DNA from: Clostridium_X cadaveris
GTDB lineage: Bacteria > Bacillota > Clostridia > Clostridiales > Clostridiaceae
Strand: one strand, 5' to 3'
DNA length: 64,000 nt
Assembly (NCBI RefSeq): GCF_039521325.1
Contig: NZ_BAAACD010000006.1
Position numbers and translations under genes: made by a program. The notes under the pieces are model-generated. The model did no database searches, was not told the origin of the DNA, and saw nothing but the letters and a program-made list of their open reading frames with translations. Shown one piece after another: positions 9,444-17,480 of this stretch. How positions within the stretch are numbered: the stretch's first letter is position 1; each line of letters begins with the position of its first letter.

Positions 9444-9785
9444 TCATAGACCTACGCTTATTAAAAGAGCTTTATCTACTTTTTCCATATCACTATCGGT
9501 CATATGTCCTATTTTCTCTTTTAATCTTCGCTTATCTAGGGTACGTATTTGTTCTAGTAAAACTACTGAATCTTTGTTTAATCCATATTCTTCAGAAGAT
9601 ATCTCCACATGGGTCGGTAATTTTGCTTTGTTGATTTGAGACGTTATAGCTCCAACAATAACCGTTGGACTGTATTTGTTTCCCACATCATTCTGCAATA
9701 TGATAACTGGCCTTATGCCTCCCTGTTCAGAACCGACAACGGGGCTAAGGTCTGCATAAAAGATATCTCCCCTTTTCACCACCAT
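9444..9785 (-). CDS. mazF: MazF/PemK-family endoribonuclease toxin (EndoA/NdoA type)
   Basis: A 113-residue mRNA interferase close to Bacillus subtilis EndoA. Visible marks: VKRGDIFYADLSPVVGSEQGG at the N-terminus with the conserved Arg of the GGIRPV loop, then VGAITSQINKAKLPTHVEI and the VVLLEQIRTLDKRRL segment. Catalytic Arg and Thr/Ser positions of the family look intact. The start is uncertain. The ATG at 9785 matches the family N-terminus, an ATG three codons earlier is also possible, and neither has a strong ribosome site. Translation is probably coupled to the antitoxin, whose reading frame runs 41 bases into this gene. Confidence 0.9.
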   Translation of the reverse strand: MVVKRGDIFYADLSPVVGSEQGGIRPVIILQNDVGNKYSPTVIVGAITSQINKAKLPTHVEISSEEYGLNKDSVVLLEQIRTLDKRRLKEKIGHMTDSDMEKVDKALLISVGL

Positions 9786-10050
9786 CATTGCCATTAAATA
9801 TATCACTCTCCGAAAGCCATGACTCATATTTTATACATTCTTCTAACTCATAAGTACAGCTTATTTCTGAAAACTCTAAATTTATAGAAGCCATCTCTGC
9901 GTATCCGCGTTTTAAGTCTTCTGCTTCATATTTTTTATCGTCTATATATACTATTAATCTATCATTGAAAAATTGATTGTTTTTTTTATTATTGACTTTG
10001 TTTTTTTGTTTATCAGAGAGGTTTTTTCTTCCTACCTTTGAATACGACAT
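9745..10050 (-). CDS. Antitoxin of the MazF pair, with EndoAI-like C-terminus and atypical N-terminus
   Basis: A 101-residue protein. The C-terminal half, KRGYAEMASINLEFSE followed by a Tyr/Glu-rich tail, resembles the toxin-binding part of EndoAI/MazE (RRGYxEMAxINL). The first 45 residues are Lys/Asn-rich and then read DRLIVYIDDKKYEAEDL; I cannot recognise the usual ribbon-helix-helix DNA-binding fold (family pattern ISLPxxL...SRxxxI). It may therefore be a divergent RHH domain or a toxin-neutralising protein with weak autoregulation. The gene lies directly upstream of mazF and overlaps it. Confidence 0.75.
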   Translation of the reverse strand: MSYSKVGRKNLSDKQKNKVNNKKNNQFFNDRLIVYIDDKKYEAEDLKRGYAEMASINLEFSEISCTYELEECIKYESWLSESDIFNGNDGGEKGRYLLCRP

Positions 10051-10254
10051 TTTAATACATTACCCCCTATATTCCTTAGCGAAAATATGTATATTACAAT
10101 TATATTGCTTTTTTTGTCAGTATGTCAAAGACTTTAGGAAATTTTCCACGAATATTAATTTTTTTTGTATTCTATACATAAGATTAATCATATATCAATA
10201 TCTTTGAAGAGATTCGTGTAGAATTACATTATTAATGCACCTATTCATGACTAA

Positions 10255-11415
10255 TTATACATAATTTCTAACCTTTACTATCTCTCCGTCCCTTATGTAT
10301 ACTCTTGGAACTCTCTTGCTTATCATGCATATCACTTCATAACTTATTGTCCCTATTATTTCTGCCATGTCTTCTGCATCAAACTTCACACCATTTTGTT
10401 CTCCAAGTAGTATTACTTCGTCTCCTTCTTTAACTTGTCCAATGTCTGTTACATCAACCATGCATTGATCCATACATATAGATCCCACAACTGGCGCTAA
10501 CTGACCATTGATTATAACTTTAGCCTTGTTTAGCATCTGCCTTGAATATCCATCTGCATACCCTATAGGAATGGTTGCAATTATACTCTCGCGTTCCGTA
10601 TAAAATTTTCTTCCGTAACTTATGTATTCTCCTTTAGGCAGGGTCTTAACATATGAAATATTTGCTTTTAATGTAAGTACCCTTTTTAAATCTAGCTTCT
10701 CTCTATTTACCTCATAAGATGGATAATATCCGTATAACAAAATTCCTGGTCTAACTCCATCAAAGTATGCATCTGGCATATCTATTATAGCAGCACTATT
10801 AGCTATATGTTTTTTTCCTACATTTACCCCTCTTTTTTCTAAAGCATCACAGAACCAGTTGAATTTTTCCATCTGCTCTAATGTGTAACTCTTATCTGCT
10901 TCGTCAGCTGTTGCAAAATGAGTAAATATAGCATCTATATCTACATTAGGAAGTTTACTCAAAGCTTCTATTTCATTTAGTCCCTGATTTGTAGGTAAAA
11001 AACCTATTCTCCCCATTCCTGTATCCACTGCAACATGTATTTTTACTCTCTTATTTAGAGATTGTGCTTCTTTTGACAATTCAGCAGCACACTCATAGGT
11101 GTACACTGTTTGTTCTATATCGTTTCTTATAAGCTCTTTGGCAAAGCTTAAAGGAGTGTATCCCAATATTACTATAGGAGTATCTATACCACTATCTCTA
11201 AGTTCTAATGCTTCTGTTATTACTGCTACTCCAAGCTTTGTTGCGCCTCCATTTATTAAAGTTCTGGCAACATCTAAAGCTCCGTGTCCATATGCATCTG
11301 CCTTAAGTACTGCAATTATTTCTTTTCCCTTGCATAGTTTAGCGATTTCTTTCATATTATGCTCTAAATTATCTAAATCTATTTCTGCCCAAGTAGGCCT
11401 TATGTTATCAATCAC
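10255..11415 (-). CDS. alr: Alanine racemase
   Basis: A PLP enzyme making D-alanine for peptidoglycan. The 386-residue protein has the PLP-lysine motif AVLKADAYGHGA near residue 38, the second-domain catalytic Tyr segment (YGRKFYTERES), and SICMDQCMVDVT. Start is a GTG at 11415 with GAGGAGG placed eight bases upstream. It follows the gerS-like gene by 47 bases. In Clostridioides difficile gerS and alr2 form an operon, so this copy may supply D-Ala control in sporulation and germination (inference from context). Confidence 0.93.
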   Translation of the reverse strand: MIDNIRPTWAEIDLDNLEHNMKEIAKLCKGKEIIAVLKADAYGHGALDVARTLINGGATKLGVAVITEALELRDSGIDTPIVILGYTPLSFAKELIRNDIEQTVYTYECAAELSKEAQSLNKRVKIHVAVDTGMGRIGFLPTNQGLNEIEALSKLPNVDIDAIFTHFATADEADKSYTLEQMEKFNWFCDALEKRGVNVGKKHIANSAAIIDMPDAYFDGVRPGILLYGYYPSYEVNREKLDLKRVLTLKANISYVKTLPKGEYISYGRKFYTERESIIATIPIGYADGYSRQMLNKAKVIINGQLAPVVGSICMDQCMVDVTDIGQVKEGDEVILLGEQNGVKFDAEDMAEIIGTISYEVICMISKRVPRVYIRDGEIVKVRNYV

Positions 11416-11462
11416 TTATAGTTCCTCCTCATTACCTATGCCGTCAAACCTTTTTTCTTACG

Positions 11463-12065
11463 TTACTCCTGGAATACTTCCTTTTCCATGGCTTCATTTG
11501 CTACAAAATCGTTAAATCTTATTTCTACCCTTTCTTCCCCCTTTAAATCATAAATTTTCTCTACCTCTGGTTTCAAAGTTAGAGAATTCATATATAATAC
11601 CCCTTTTGCAATATTTCTATTAGTGCTTGGGATTATAAACTCAATAACTACGTAATGCTTATCGCTTTCTTCATCATCTTCAGCATAAACTTTACTTTCA
11701 GGGTGACTTGTCAAATCTACTATTTCATTTAGAAAAGTATATTTGTAAATCTCATCAAACTCTTTTATTACCTCATATTTCTTTCCAGCCTTTTTATCTT
11801 CTACATATATATAGTCGCCTTTATATATATTAACCCTATCTTCTCCTAAATCTAGTCTATACCCTTCATCTTTCATATAATAATGCTTAGCTGAGTACTT
11901 ATCTTGATCTTTTTCATTTTTAAATGTGTATTCCACACCACAAGTATAGTTCTTAAGGTTTTGTATATATTTTACGACTTTCTTTTCTGGCTGGACTATT
12001 TCTTTACATCCTCCAAAACATAAGATGGTGCAAAGAAGTAATACAATAGATATTATTTTTTTCAT
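11463..12065 (-). CDS. gerS: GerS-like germination lipoprotein (LolA-fold)
   Basis: A 200-residue lipoprotein: Lys-rich start, hydrophobic core and lipobox FGGC near residue 20, then a beta-rich domain of the outer-membrane-lipoprotein-carrier type. Segments such as YTCGVEYTFKNEKD and the DLGEDRVNIYKGDYIYVED stretch match GerS-type proteins. In C. difficile GerS is needed for CwlD amidase to make the muramic-delta-lactam of the spore cortex, and gerS lies beside alr2, as here. I chose the ATG at 12065, which begins the signal peptide. Symbol assignment rests on context and fold-level resemblance. Confidence 0.72.
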   Translation of the reverse strand: MKKIISIVLLLCTILCFGGCKEIVQPEKKVVKYIQNLKNYTCGVEYTFKNEKDQDKYSAKHYYMKDEGYRLDLGEDRVNIYKGDYIYVEDKKAGKKYEVIKEFDEIYKYTFLNEIVDLTSHPESKVYAEDDEESDKHYVVIEFIIPSTNRNIAKGVLYMNSLTLKPEVEKIYDLKGEERVEIRFNDFVANEAMEKEVFQE

Positions 12066-12196
12066 AGCGCTCCTTAAATCAACATTAATTACATTACTAC
12101 TAATATTCACGTCAATTTAATTTTATTCATATTTTTCTTTCAGCGGCTATTTAAAATATTGTTCAAGATATTATTCTTACTAAATCTCAAGAATAA

Positions 12197-13510
12197 TTAA
12201 GTTTGATGATTTTTAAGGGCTAACTCTTTCATAACACATGGTATCATTTCTATAATATCTCTAGCCAACAGTGAATACATATTTTCGCTAAGTATATCTC
12301 CTGCTTTTCCATGGATATATGCTCCGCTCACTGTTCCATCTAAAGTGCTAAGTCCTTGACCTATGAGAGCACTTATAAGTCCTGTAAGTGTATCTCCCAT
12401 ACCACCTGATGCCATGGAACTATTTCCTGTAGGATTTATGAAGGTTTTACAGCCATCAGTTACAATTGTATTTTTACCTTTCAATAGCACTACTATGCCA
12501 TAATTTCTAGCAAACTCTTCTGCTACTTCTCTTCTGTGTTCTTCTATATATTTTATCGAAAGCTTTGTAATTCTAGACATTTCACCTAAATGAGGCGTTA
12601 TAACTATACTACAATTACTATTTTTTAAAAGATCCAAATTATTTTGGAGACAATTGATTCCATCTGCATCTATAACAACTGGACATTTAGCTTTATTTAA
12701 GACCATACTAACTACTTTAAATGTGAATTCATCATTATCCATTCCAGGTCCTATAGCAATCGTATCGGCCTTCTCTATGAGTCTAATAAATTTTTCTTCA
12801 TCTTCAACAGCTGATGTCATAGCTTCATTAAGTTTTACTGCCATTACATCCATAACCTCTTTACGTGTTGCTAATGTTACAAGTCCTCCACCACTCCTAA
12901 GAGCTGCCTCAGCGCTAAGATAAGCAGCTCCTGTGAACCCTTTAGATCCCGCTACTATGAGTATTCTTCCATAATCGCCTTTATGTCCGTCTTCTTTTCT
13001 TATAGGAATCATTGATGATATGAATTTTTCATATCTTTCTTCCTCTTCAAAACAATTCTTATTTAAACTTCTATTTTGAATATCAGATATGTTTCTATTA
13101 CTATAACATTTTCCCACTGTACTCATATTTTTTATAGAGCCACATCCTTCTAGGATTGCAAAAGCTGTGGCTCTCTCTCTATCGTGTGATAAAGACAACT
13201 TTATTGATTGATACCTCAGCTCTTCAGCTCTTTTAAGAGCTCCTTCATAAAGCACTACATACGGTTTTCCTAATTCATCTCTGAGAATTTCAATATCTCT
13301 AAATCCAAAGCCTCTAAATCCAGTGCCTAATGCCTTACTTACAGCTTCTTTACCACTAAAAGAAGCTGCCACAGTCTCTTCTTTAAAATTTCTTTCTTTT
13401 ATGTATTCTAATTCTTTATATGTAAATATCTTATCCATAAATCCCTTTTGATTCATGGCTTTTTTTATTCTGCTTATTTCTATTATATCTACTCCATTTC
13501 CCAGTATCAT
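12197..13510 (-). CDS. Fused holo-ACP synthase and ADP-dependent NAD(P)H-hydrate dehydratase
   Basis: A 437-residue fusion. Residues 1-124 are a complete AcpS (GNGVDIIEISRI, FSGKEAVSKALGTGF, LSLSHDRERATAFAI), which transfers phosphopantetheine to acyl carrier protein. A linker of about 50 residues follows. Residues 175-437 are an NnrD/YjeF-C kinase-like domain (GRILIVAGSKGFTGAA, VIDADGINCL, ITPHLGEMSRI, and catalytic NSSMASGGMGDTLTG), which repairs hydrated NAD(P)H. The NnrE epimerase domain usually fused before NnrD is absent; its normal place is taken by AcpS. Both catalytic halves look intact. Confidence 0.92.
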   Translation of the reverse strand: MILGNGVDIIEISRIKKAMNQKGFMDKIFTYKELEYIKERNFKEETVAASFSGKEAVSKALGTGFRGFGFRDIEILRDELGKPYVVLYEGALKRAEELRYQSIKLSLSHDRERATAFAILEGCGSIKNMSTVGKCYSNRNISDIQNRSLNKNCFEEEERYEKFISSMIPIRKEDGHKGDYGRILIVAGSKGFTGAAYLSAEAALRSGGGLVTLATRKEVMDVMAVKLNEAMTSAVEDEEKFIRLIEKADTIAIGPGMDNDEFTFKVVSMVLNKAKCPVVIDADGINCLQNNLDLLKNSNCSIVITPHLGEMSRITKLSIKYIEEHRREVAEEFARNYGIVVLLKGKNTIVTDGCKTFINPTGNSSMASGGMGDTLTGLISALIGQGLSTLDGTVSGAYIHGKAGDILSENMYSLLARDIIEMIPCVMKELALKNHQT

Positions 13511-13602
13511 AAATCTACTCTCCTATACATTCCAATATACCTTATATTATAACGTTTAATTATCCTATATAAACCCTTACATTAAATTGTATCATATTTA
13601 TA

Positions 13603-13629
13603 AAGGGCATAGCTAAAGCTATACCCTTA
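13603..13629 (-). terminator. Probable terminator after the DUF6514 gene
   Basis: A minus-strand stem, AAGGG(T)ATAGCT pairing with AGCTAT(G)CCCTT, starts 15 bases after the stop codon. The T-run is short and interrupted (TTTATAAATAT), so efficiency is uncertain. Confidence 0.6.
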
Positions 13630-13643
13630 TTTTCAACATCATA

Positions 13644-13997
13644 TTAATTTATAGCTAATTCTAGTTCACATCTATCAAAATCTGAAACGTATTCATCTAT
13701 ATATTCTCCTAATACATCAATTAAATGTATAGGGGATACTACATTATCATATAATAAGTTCAATAAATTTTTAACTTTATATCTTTGGGGACTTATAGAT
13801 TCTATAAATTCTCTCTCCACATTGATAAGTACACCATTACAAAAATCCTGTCTTTCCACTTCAATTCCATAAGCTTGTATTTCTATACGCTCTCCACTAG
13901 AATCTAGAACCTTAAGTTTTTTTGTTAATCTATAACTATAGATTAAACTTTTTTCCTCTAAAGATTCTGTACGATTCATTTGTTCTACTACTAACAT
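13644..13997 (-). CDS. DUF6514 family protein, function unknown
   Basis: A soluble protein of about 117 residues without membrane segments or known catalytic motifs. It resembles small clostridial proteins annotated DUF6514 (central YGIEVERQD and C-terminal VSPIHLIDVLGEYI). I chose the ATG at 13997, seven bases after GAGGGGGAG; a start six codons upstream would overlap the ribosome site. Its promoter must lie in the upstream gene-free stretch that carries the DnaA-box-like cluster, so DnaA-linked control is possible (inference). Confidence 0.65.
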   Translation of the reverse strand: MLVVEQMNRTESLEEKSLIYSYRLTKKLKVLDSSGERIEIQAYGIEVERQDFCNGVLINVEREFIESISPQRYKVKNLLNLLYDNVVSPIHLIDVLGEYIDEYVSDFDRCELELAIN

Positions 13998-14015
13998 AAA
14001 AAAACTCCCCCTCAT

Positions 14016-14678
14016 TTCTGCTTCATACGAACTTTATAAGACTTTAAGAATATGATAACATTAACACAAAAAAAAATATGTCATTATATGAATGCTTAAA
14101 TATTTTTTTATCTTTTTTAACCGACACTAAAATATTTTTTCTTTTATATAATAGTGTATTTTCAAAACCCTTTTACCTTTTTATGTAAATTAACTCAATG
14201 AATTTTGTCGTTTCAGTGGCATTATTATCAATTCATAACTACATATTTTTAGAACTCTCCACATAATCTCAACACTTTTTCAACAGTTTTCACACCAATA
14301 TCAACACTTTACTAACACACTATCAACATTTTTTCTTCATTACATGTTGATAACCCACATCGACATTTTAATTTCCTCACAGCTTATCAACATTAATATA
14401 GTAATAAAACACACATAATCAACAGCTTATCCACACTATATTTTGTATTTAATTTTAAAATAGTCGTTTTTTGCAACATAATCCACAAATTTTTAAAGAA
14501 AACGACTTCATATGTTGAAATAAATTTTATTAATTGATAATATATATTAGTACTTTTGTTTCAAAAATTATAATTCTTTATTGAGCATTTGATACATATT
14601 GTTTAAAATATATTTAAAGAAGCAAACTATATTTAACTGCATTTGGAAAAATCTTTTTGTAGAAAGGGTATGAAAATA
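14016..14678. other. Gene-free A/T-rich stretch with clustered DnaA-box-like 9-mers
   Basis: No coding region is credible here. Between 14255 and 14487 I count about twelve 9-mers close to the DnaA box TTATNCACA. One is perfect (TTATCCACA, 14427-14435). Close variants are TTATCAACA at 14384-14392 and, inverted, at 14345-14353; TAATCAACA at 14416; TAATCCACA at 14479. Seven more, starting at 14255, 14266, 14277, 14286, 14298, 14309 and 14320, all end in ACA, lie on the same strand and are spaced 9-12 bases, mostly 11. Very A/T-rich DNA follows to 14640. Confidence 0.7.
14581..14609 (+). promoter_or_regulatory. Candidate sigma-A promoter of the flavodiiron gene
   Basis: TTGAGC, a 17-base spacer, then TAAAAT, with the start codon about 70 bases downstream. 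Confidence 0.5.
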
Positions 14679-15893
14679 ATGAAATCTGTTGAAGTAAAAA
14701 AAGATATATTTTGGGTAGGAGCTTTAGATCCCGGCTTAAGAGTATTCGATATAATTATGTATACTCCTTATGGAACATCTTATAATTCATATGTTGTACA
14801 AGGAAGCGAAAAAATCGCTATTTTTGAAACTGTAAAAGAAGAATTTTTTGATCAATATATTGAGAGACTAAATTCTTTAAACATCAATATTTCTGATATA
14901 GACTATATAGTAGTAGATCATACTGAACCAGACCATGCTGGTAGTGTAAGTAAAATTCTAGATTTAGCTCCTAATGCTAAAGTTGTTGGCTCAAATTGCG
15001 CTATTCAATATTTAAATCATATAATAAACAAACCTTTTGAACATATAGTTGCCAAAGACGGCACCAGCCTAAGCCTTGGAAATAAAACATTAAAATTTAT
15101 ATCAGCTCCATTTTTACATTGGCCAGATTCAATGTATACTTATATACCTGAAGATTCGCTTCTTATAACATGTGATTCTTTTGGAAGTCACTATAGCGAA
15201 GAAAATATGTTTAATGACCTTGTTAAAAATGAAAAAGATTATATGGATGCTTTAAAATATTACTACGACTGCATATTTGGACCATTTAAACCTTATGTAT
15301 TAAAGGCTATAGATAAAATTAAAGATCTTTCCATAGATACAGTATGTCCTGGACACGGTCCTATACTAAGAGAAAATCCTTGGAAGATCATAAATATTTA
15401 TAAAGAGTGGAGTACACCATCCCCAATTCCATCCATCCCTAATATAACTATTTCTTATGTTTCAGCTTATGGTTATACTAAGCAGCTTGCTGAAGAAATA
15501 GCTAAGGGAATTTCATCTAAAGGTGATTTTGAAATAAAATTATTTGATCTAGTTTCTTCATCTCAAGACGAAATTCTAGAGAGCATAAATAAATCTGATG
15601 GAATATTATTTGGTTCTCCAACTATTAACTGCGATTTGCTAGAACCAATTAGAGATTTAATGACAAAGCTTAATCCTGTAGTGCATGGAAAGAGAGTTGC
15701 CGGAGCTTTTGGTTCCTATGGATGGAGCGGCGAAGCTGTTCCTAATATGGAAAATAGACTTAAAGAACTTAGAATGGACTTACTTCTTCCAAGTTTAAAA
15801 ATAAAATTCAAACCATCTTCAGAAGAATTGACTTCCGCATTTAATTTCGGCGAACTATTTGCTGATAAAGTGCTAGCAAAAAGACATAAATAA
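14679..15893 (+). CDS. FprA-type flavodiiron protein (O2/NO reductase)
   Basis: A 404-residue cytosolic enzyme that reduces O2 (or NO) with electrons from rubredoxin or NAD(P)H systems, protecting anaerobes. Domain 1 is a metallo-beta-lactamase fold with the diiron ligands in DHTEPDHAGS, FLHWPDSMYTY, CDSFGSH and CPGHGPI. Domain 2 is a flavodoxin domain (YGYTKQLAEEIAKGI, GSPTINCDLLEP, GAFGSYGWSGEA). The ATG at 14679 sits at proper distance from AGAAAGGG; ATG codons at 14670 and 14643 do not. It is one of three complete plus-strand genes in the window and is monocistronic. Confidence 0.93.
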   Translation: MKSVEVKKDIFWVGALDPGLRVFDIIMYTPYGTSYNSYVVQGSEKIAIFETVKEEFFDQYIERLNSLNINISDIDYIVVDHTEPDHAGSVSKILDLAPNAKVVGSNCAIQYLNHIINKPFEHIVAKDGTSLSLGNKTLKFISAPFLHWPDSMYTYIPEDSLLITCDSFGSHYSEENMFNDLVKNEKDYMDALKYYYDCIFGPFKPYVLKAIDKIKDLSIDTVCPGHGPILRENPWKIINIYKEWSTPSPIPSIPNITISYVSAYGYTKQLAEEIAKGISSKGDFEIKLFDLVSSSQDEILESINKSDGILFGSPTINCDLLEPIRDLMTKLNPVVHGKRVAGAFGSYGWSGEAVPNMENRLKELRMDLLLPSLKIKFKPSSEELTSAFNFGELFADKVLAKRHK

Positions 15894-15909
15894 TATTTTC
15901 ATAAAATCA

Positions 15910-15941
15910 AAAACCGACTAGGATATGCCTAATCGGTTTTT
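15910..15941. terminator. Bidirectional terminator between convergent fprA and ssb
   Basis: An AAACCGA(C)TAGG / CCTA(A)TCGGTTT stem with T-runs on both strands lies 17 bases after the flavodiiron stop and about 40 bases after the ssb stop. Confidence 0.88.
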
Positions 15942-15981
15942 ATTTCATTTTGTGCATGAGTTGAATAAACACTTATATTTC

Positions 15982-16329
15982 TTACGCTTCTTTTTTTTCT
16001 GAAATTTTCTTAGGAGATTCTGAAAACTTAAAGTCTTCAGCTACCACTTCATATACATATTTTTTATTTCCGTCTTTATCATCATAACTGTCTGTTCTAA
16101 GTCTTCCACTTACAGTGACAAGACTTCCTTTTTTTAGGTTCGAACAAATAAGCTCAGCTCTTTTACCCCAAACTGTCACTGGAATAAAGTCTGCTTTTCT
16201 ATCTCCATTTGTCTCTCTATAATTTCTTTCTACAGCAATGATAAATCTTGTTGATATTTTCTCTCCTTCATTAAAAATTCTTAATTCTGGATCCTTAACC
16301 AACCTTCCAACTAATAATATCTTATTCAT
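15982..16329 (-). CDS. ssb: Single-stranded DNA-binding protein, short form without the acidic tip
   Basis: A 115-residue protein with one OB fold (NKILLVGRLVKDPELR at the start, FIPVTVWGKRAE, GSLVTVSGRLRTDSY). Housekeeping SSB ends in a disordered tail with an acidic D-D-D-x-P-F tip that recruits partner enzymes; this one ends in SESPKKISEKKEA and lacks it. That matches accessory SSBs such as B. subtilis SsbB, used in competence. GGAGGAATTAGG precedes the ATG. It stands alone, not between rpsF and rpsR, so it is probably a second copy. Confidence 0.9.
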   Translation of the reverse strand: MNKILLVGRLVKDPELRIFNEGEKISTRFIIAVERNYRETNGDRKADFIPVTVWGKRAELICSNLKKGSLVTVSGRLRTDSYDDKDGNKKYVYEVVAEDFKFSESPKKISEKKEA

Positions 16330-16490
16330 CCTAATTCCTCCACAAAATAAATATATAATATAGGTTCATCAACTCTTCTTGAATTCTAACCATTTTAAAA
16401 CCAATTATTCACTTAAATAAAATAAATTTATCTTTCCCTATATTATTCTAAAACCCATTCATTAATCTCTGGTGCAGTCACTTTACTTCT

Positions 16491-16544
16491 TTGCTATGTA
16501 GTTTTTTTAATTAACGGTTGTTAATTGAAGAAACTACATAGCAA
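16491..16544. repeat. Long near-perfect hairpin, 25-bp arms with a 4-base loop
   Basis: Arms 16491-16515 and 16520-16544 are complementary over 25 positions with loop GGTT. The only two deviations are U-G pairs if the plus strand is transcribed, but A-C mismatches on the minus strand. Neither side has a terminator-type T-run. It lies 15 bases beyond the stop of the transposase-like gene. Confidence 0.85.
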
Positions 16545-16559
16545 TATAAAAAAATCAAC

Positions 16560-17480
16560 TTAAATTCCTACTATCTCGCCTCTTAAATTTACTTTAGATA
16601 TTTCAAAAAATCTTATTTTATATCTATTTTTCATTATAGCCTTAAGAAACATATTTTCTTTGCAACCGCTATATTGAATCCACATAAACCATTTGCTATA
16701 AAATGATAAATATTTTGTAGATATTCCATTCATTTTTCTTATAAATTTTTTAAAATTATCAGATTGTTTCAAAGCTAAATTCTCTTTAGGACATTCATCC
16801 GAAATTTTATTAGTGTCAACACCAAATGCATATCTTTTAGCAATAACTTTTTTATAATTAGCAGAAATATTATATCTTCCTGGATTCATAGTTGCTATTA
16901 TAGTTCCTTTAGTAACTCTTGGCATTAAATATCTTCTTATATTAGGTATGTCTATTCTTTCTGCCACTGGTATTATATCTCTATGATATGCAGAATCAAC
17001 ACAACTAAATAATTTTACGCTAGGTACAAATTTATTCAAAATCCACCTAGGTCTTCTCCACTTTATATTCTTATTTTTATGATTTCCTTTATTATTAATC
17101 GGAAGAATCAATTCATTAATTTGAAGTACTTTTGAAAATCTTTGATTTGAATTTTCCGGTGTTAATGATGCTAAAAGCTTATGTCTCCAGTAAAAAGAGG
17201 TCGTCAAACATAATTTACTAGCTTTAGCCCCTTCATCCAAAGTAGCTTTTTGATTTAATAAAACTATATAATTTGCCCATGATTCTATTGGCTTTTTGCT
17301 ATAACTCATGGGAGATGATGTGAATTGAGAAAAACATTTTTTACATTGCTTACAACGATATCGTTGTCTTCCTATATTACTTTTTCCATATTTTATAATT
17401 GATTCGCTAGAACAATGAGGACATTTGCTTAAAGTGGTAGTATATAGCATATTTATAATTGTTTTAACAGCCTCTATCAT
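16560..17480 (-). CDS. IS1595-like transposase homologue with eroded catalytic residues
   Basis: A 306-residue intact reading frame. Residues 20-46 form a zinc ribbon (CPHC ... RYRCKQCKKCF), as in IS1595-group transposases. The core aligns with that family by NKGNHK, GTIIATMNPGRY and NGISTKYLSFY. The DDE-type positions look lost: family V-D-E reads I-N-E, family T-D-G/S reads T-M-N, and the third residue region is not recognisable. I saw no convincing terminal inverted repeats or target duplication. It is either a decaying insertion or a domesticated DNA-binding protein. The ATG at 17480 has GAGGTG upstream. Confidence 0.7.
   Translation of the reverse strand: MIEAVKTIINMLYTTTLSKCPHCSSESIIKYGKSNIGRQRYRCKQCKKCFSQFTSSPMSYSKKPIESWANYIVLLNQKATLDEGAKASKLCLTTSFYWRHKLLASLTPENSNQRFSKVLQINELILPINNKGNHKNKNIKWRRPRWILNKFVPSVKLFSCVDSAYHRDIIPVAERIDIPNIRRYLMPRVTKGTIIATMNPGRYNISANYKKVIAKRYAFGVDTNKISDECPKENLALKQSDNFKKFIRKMNGISTKYLSFYSKWFMWIQYSGCKENMFLKAIMKNRYKIRFFEISKVNLRGEIVGI

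Noticed and set aside
12170..12197. Terminator after the AcpS-NnrD gene
   Set aside because: An ATTATTCTT/AAGAATAAT hairpin starts at the stop codon but has no T-run, so transcription may continue into gerS-alr.
14016..14678. Possible chromosomal origin of replication
   Set aside because: DnaA-box-like sites are present, but dnaA, dnaN, rpmH and other origin neighbours are absent, so I report a box cluster only.
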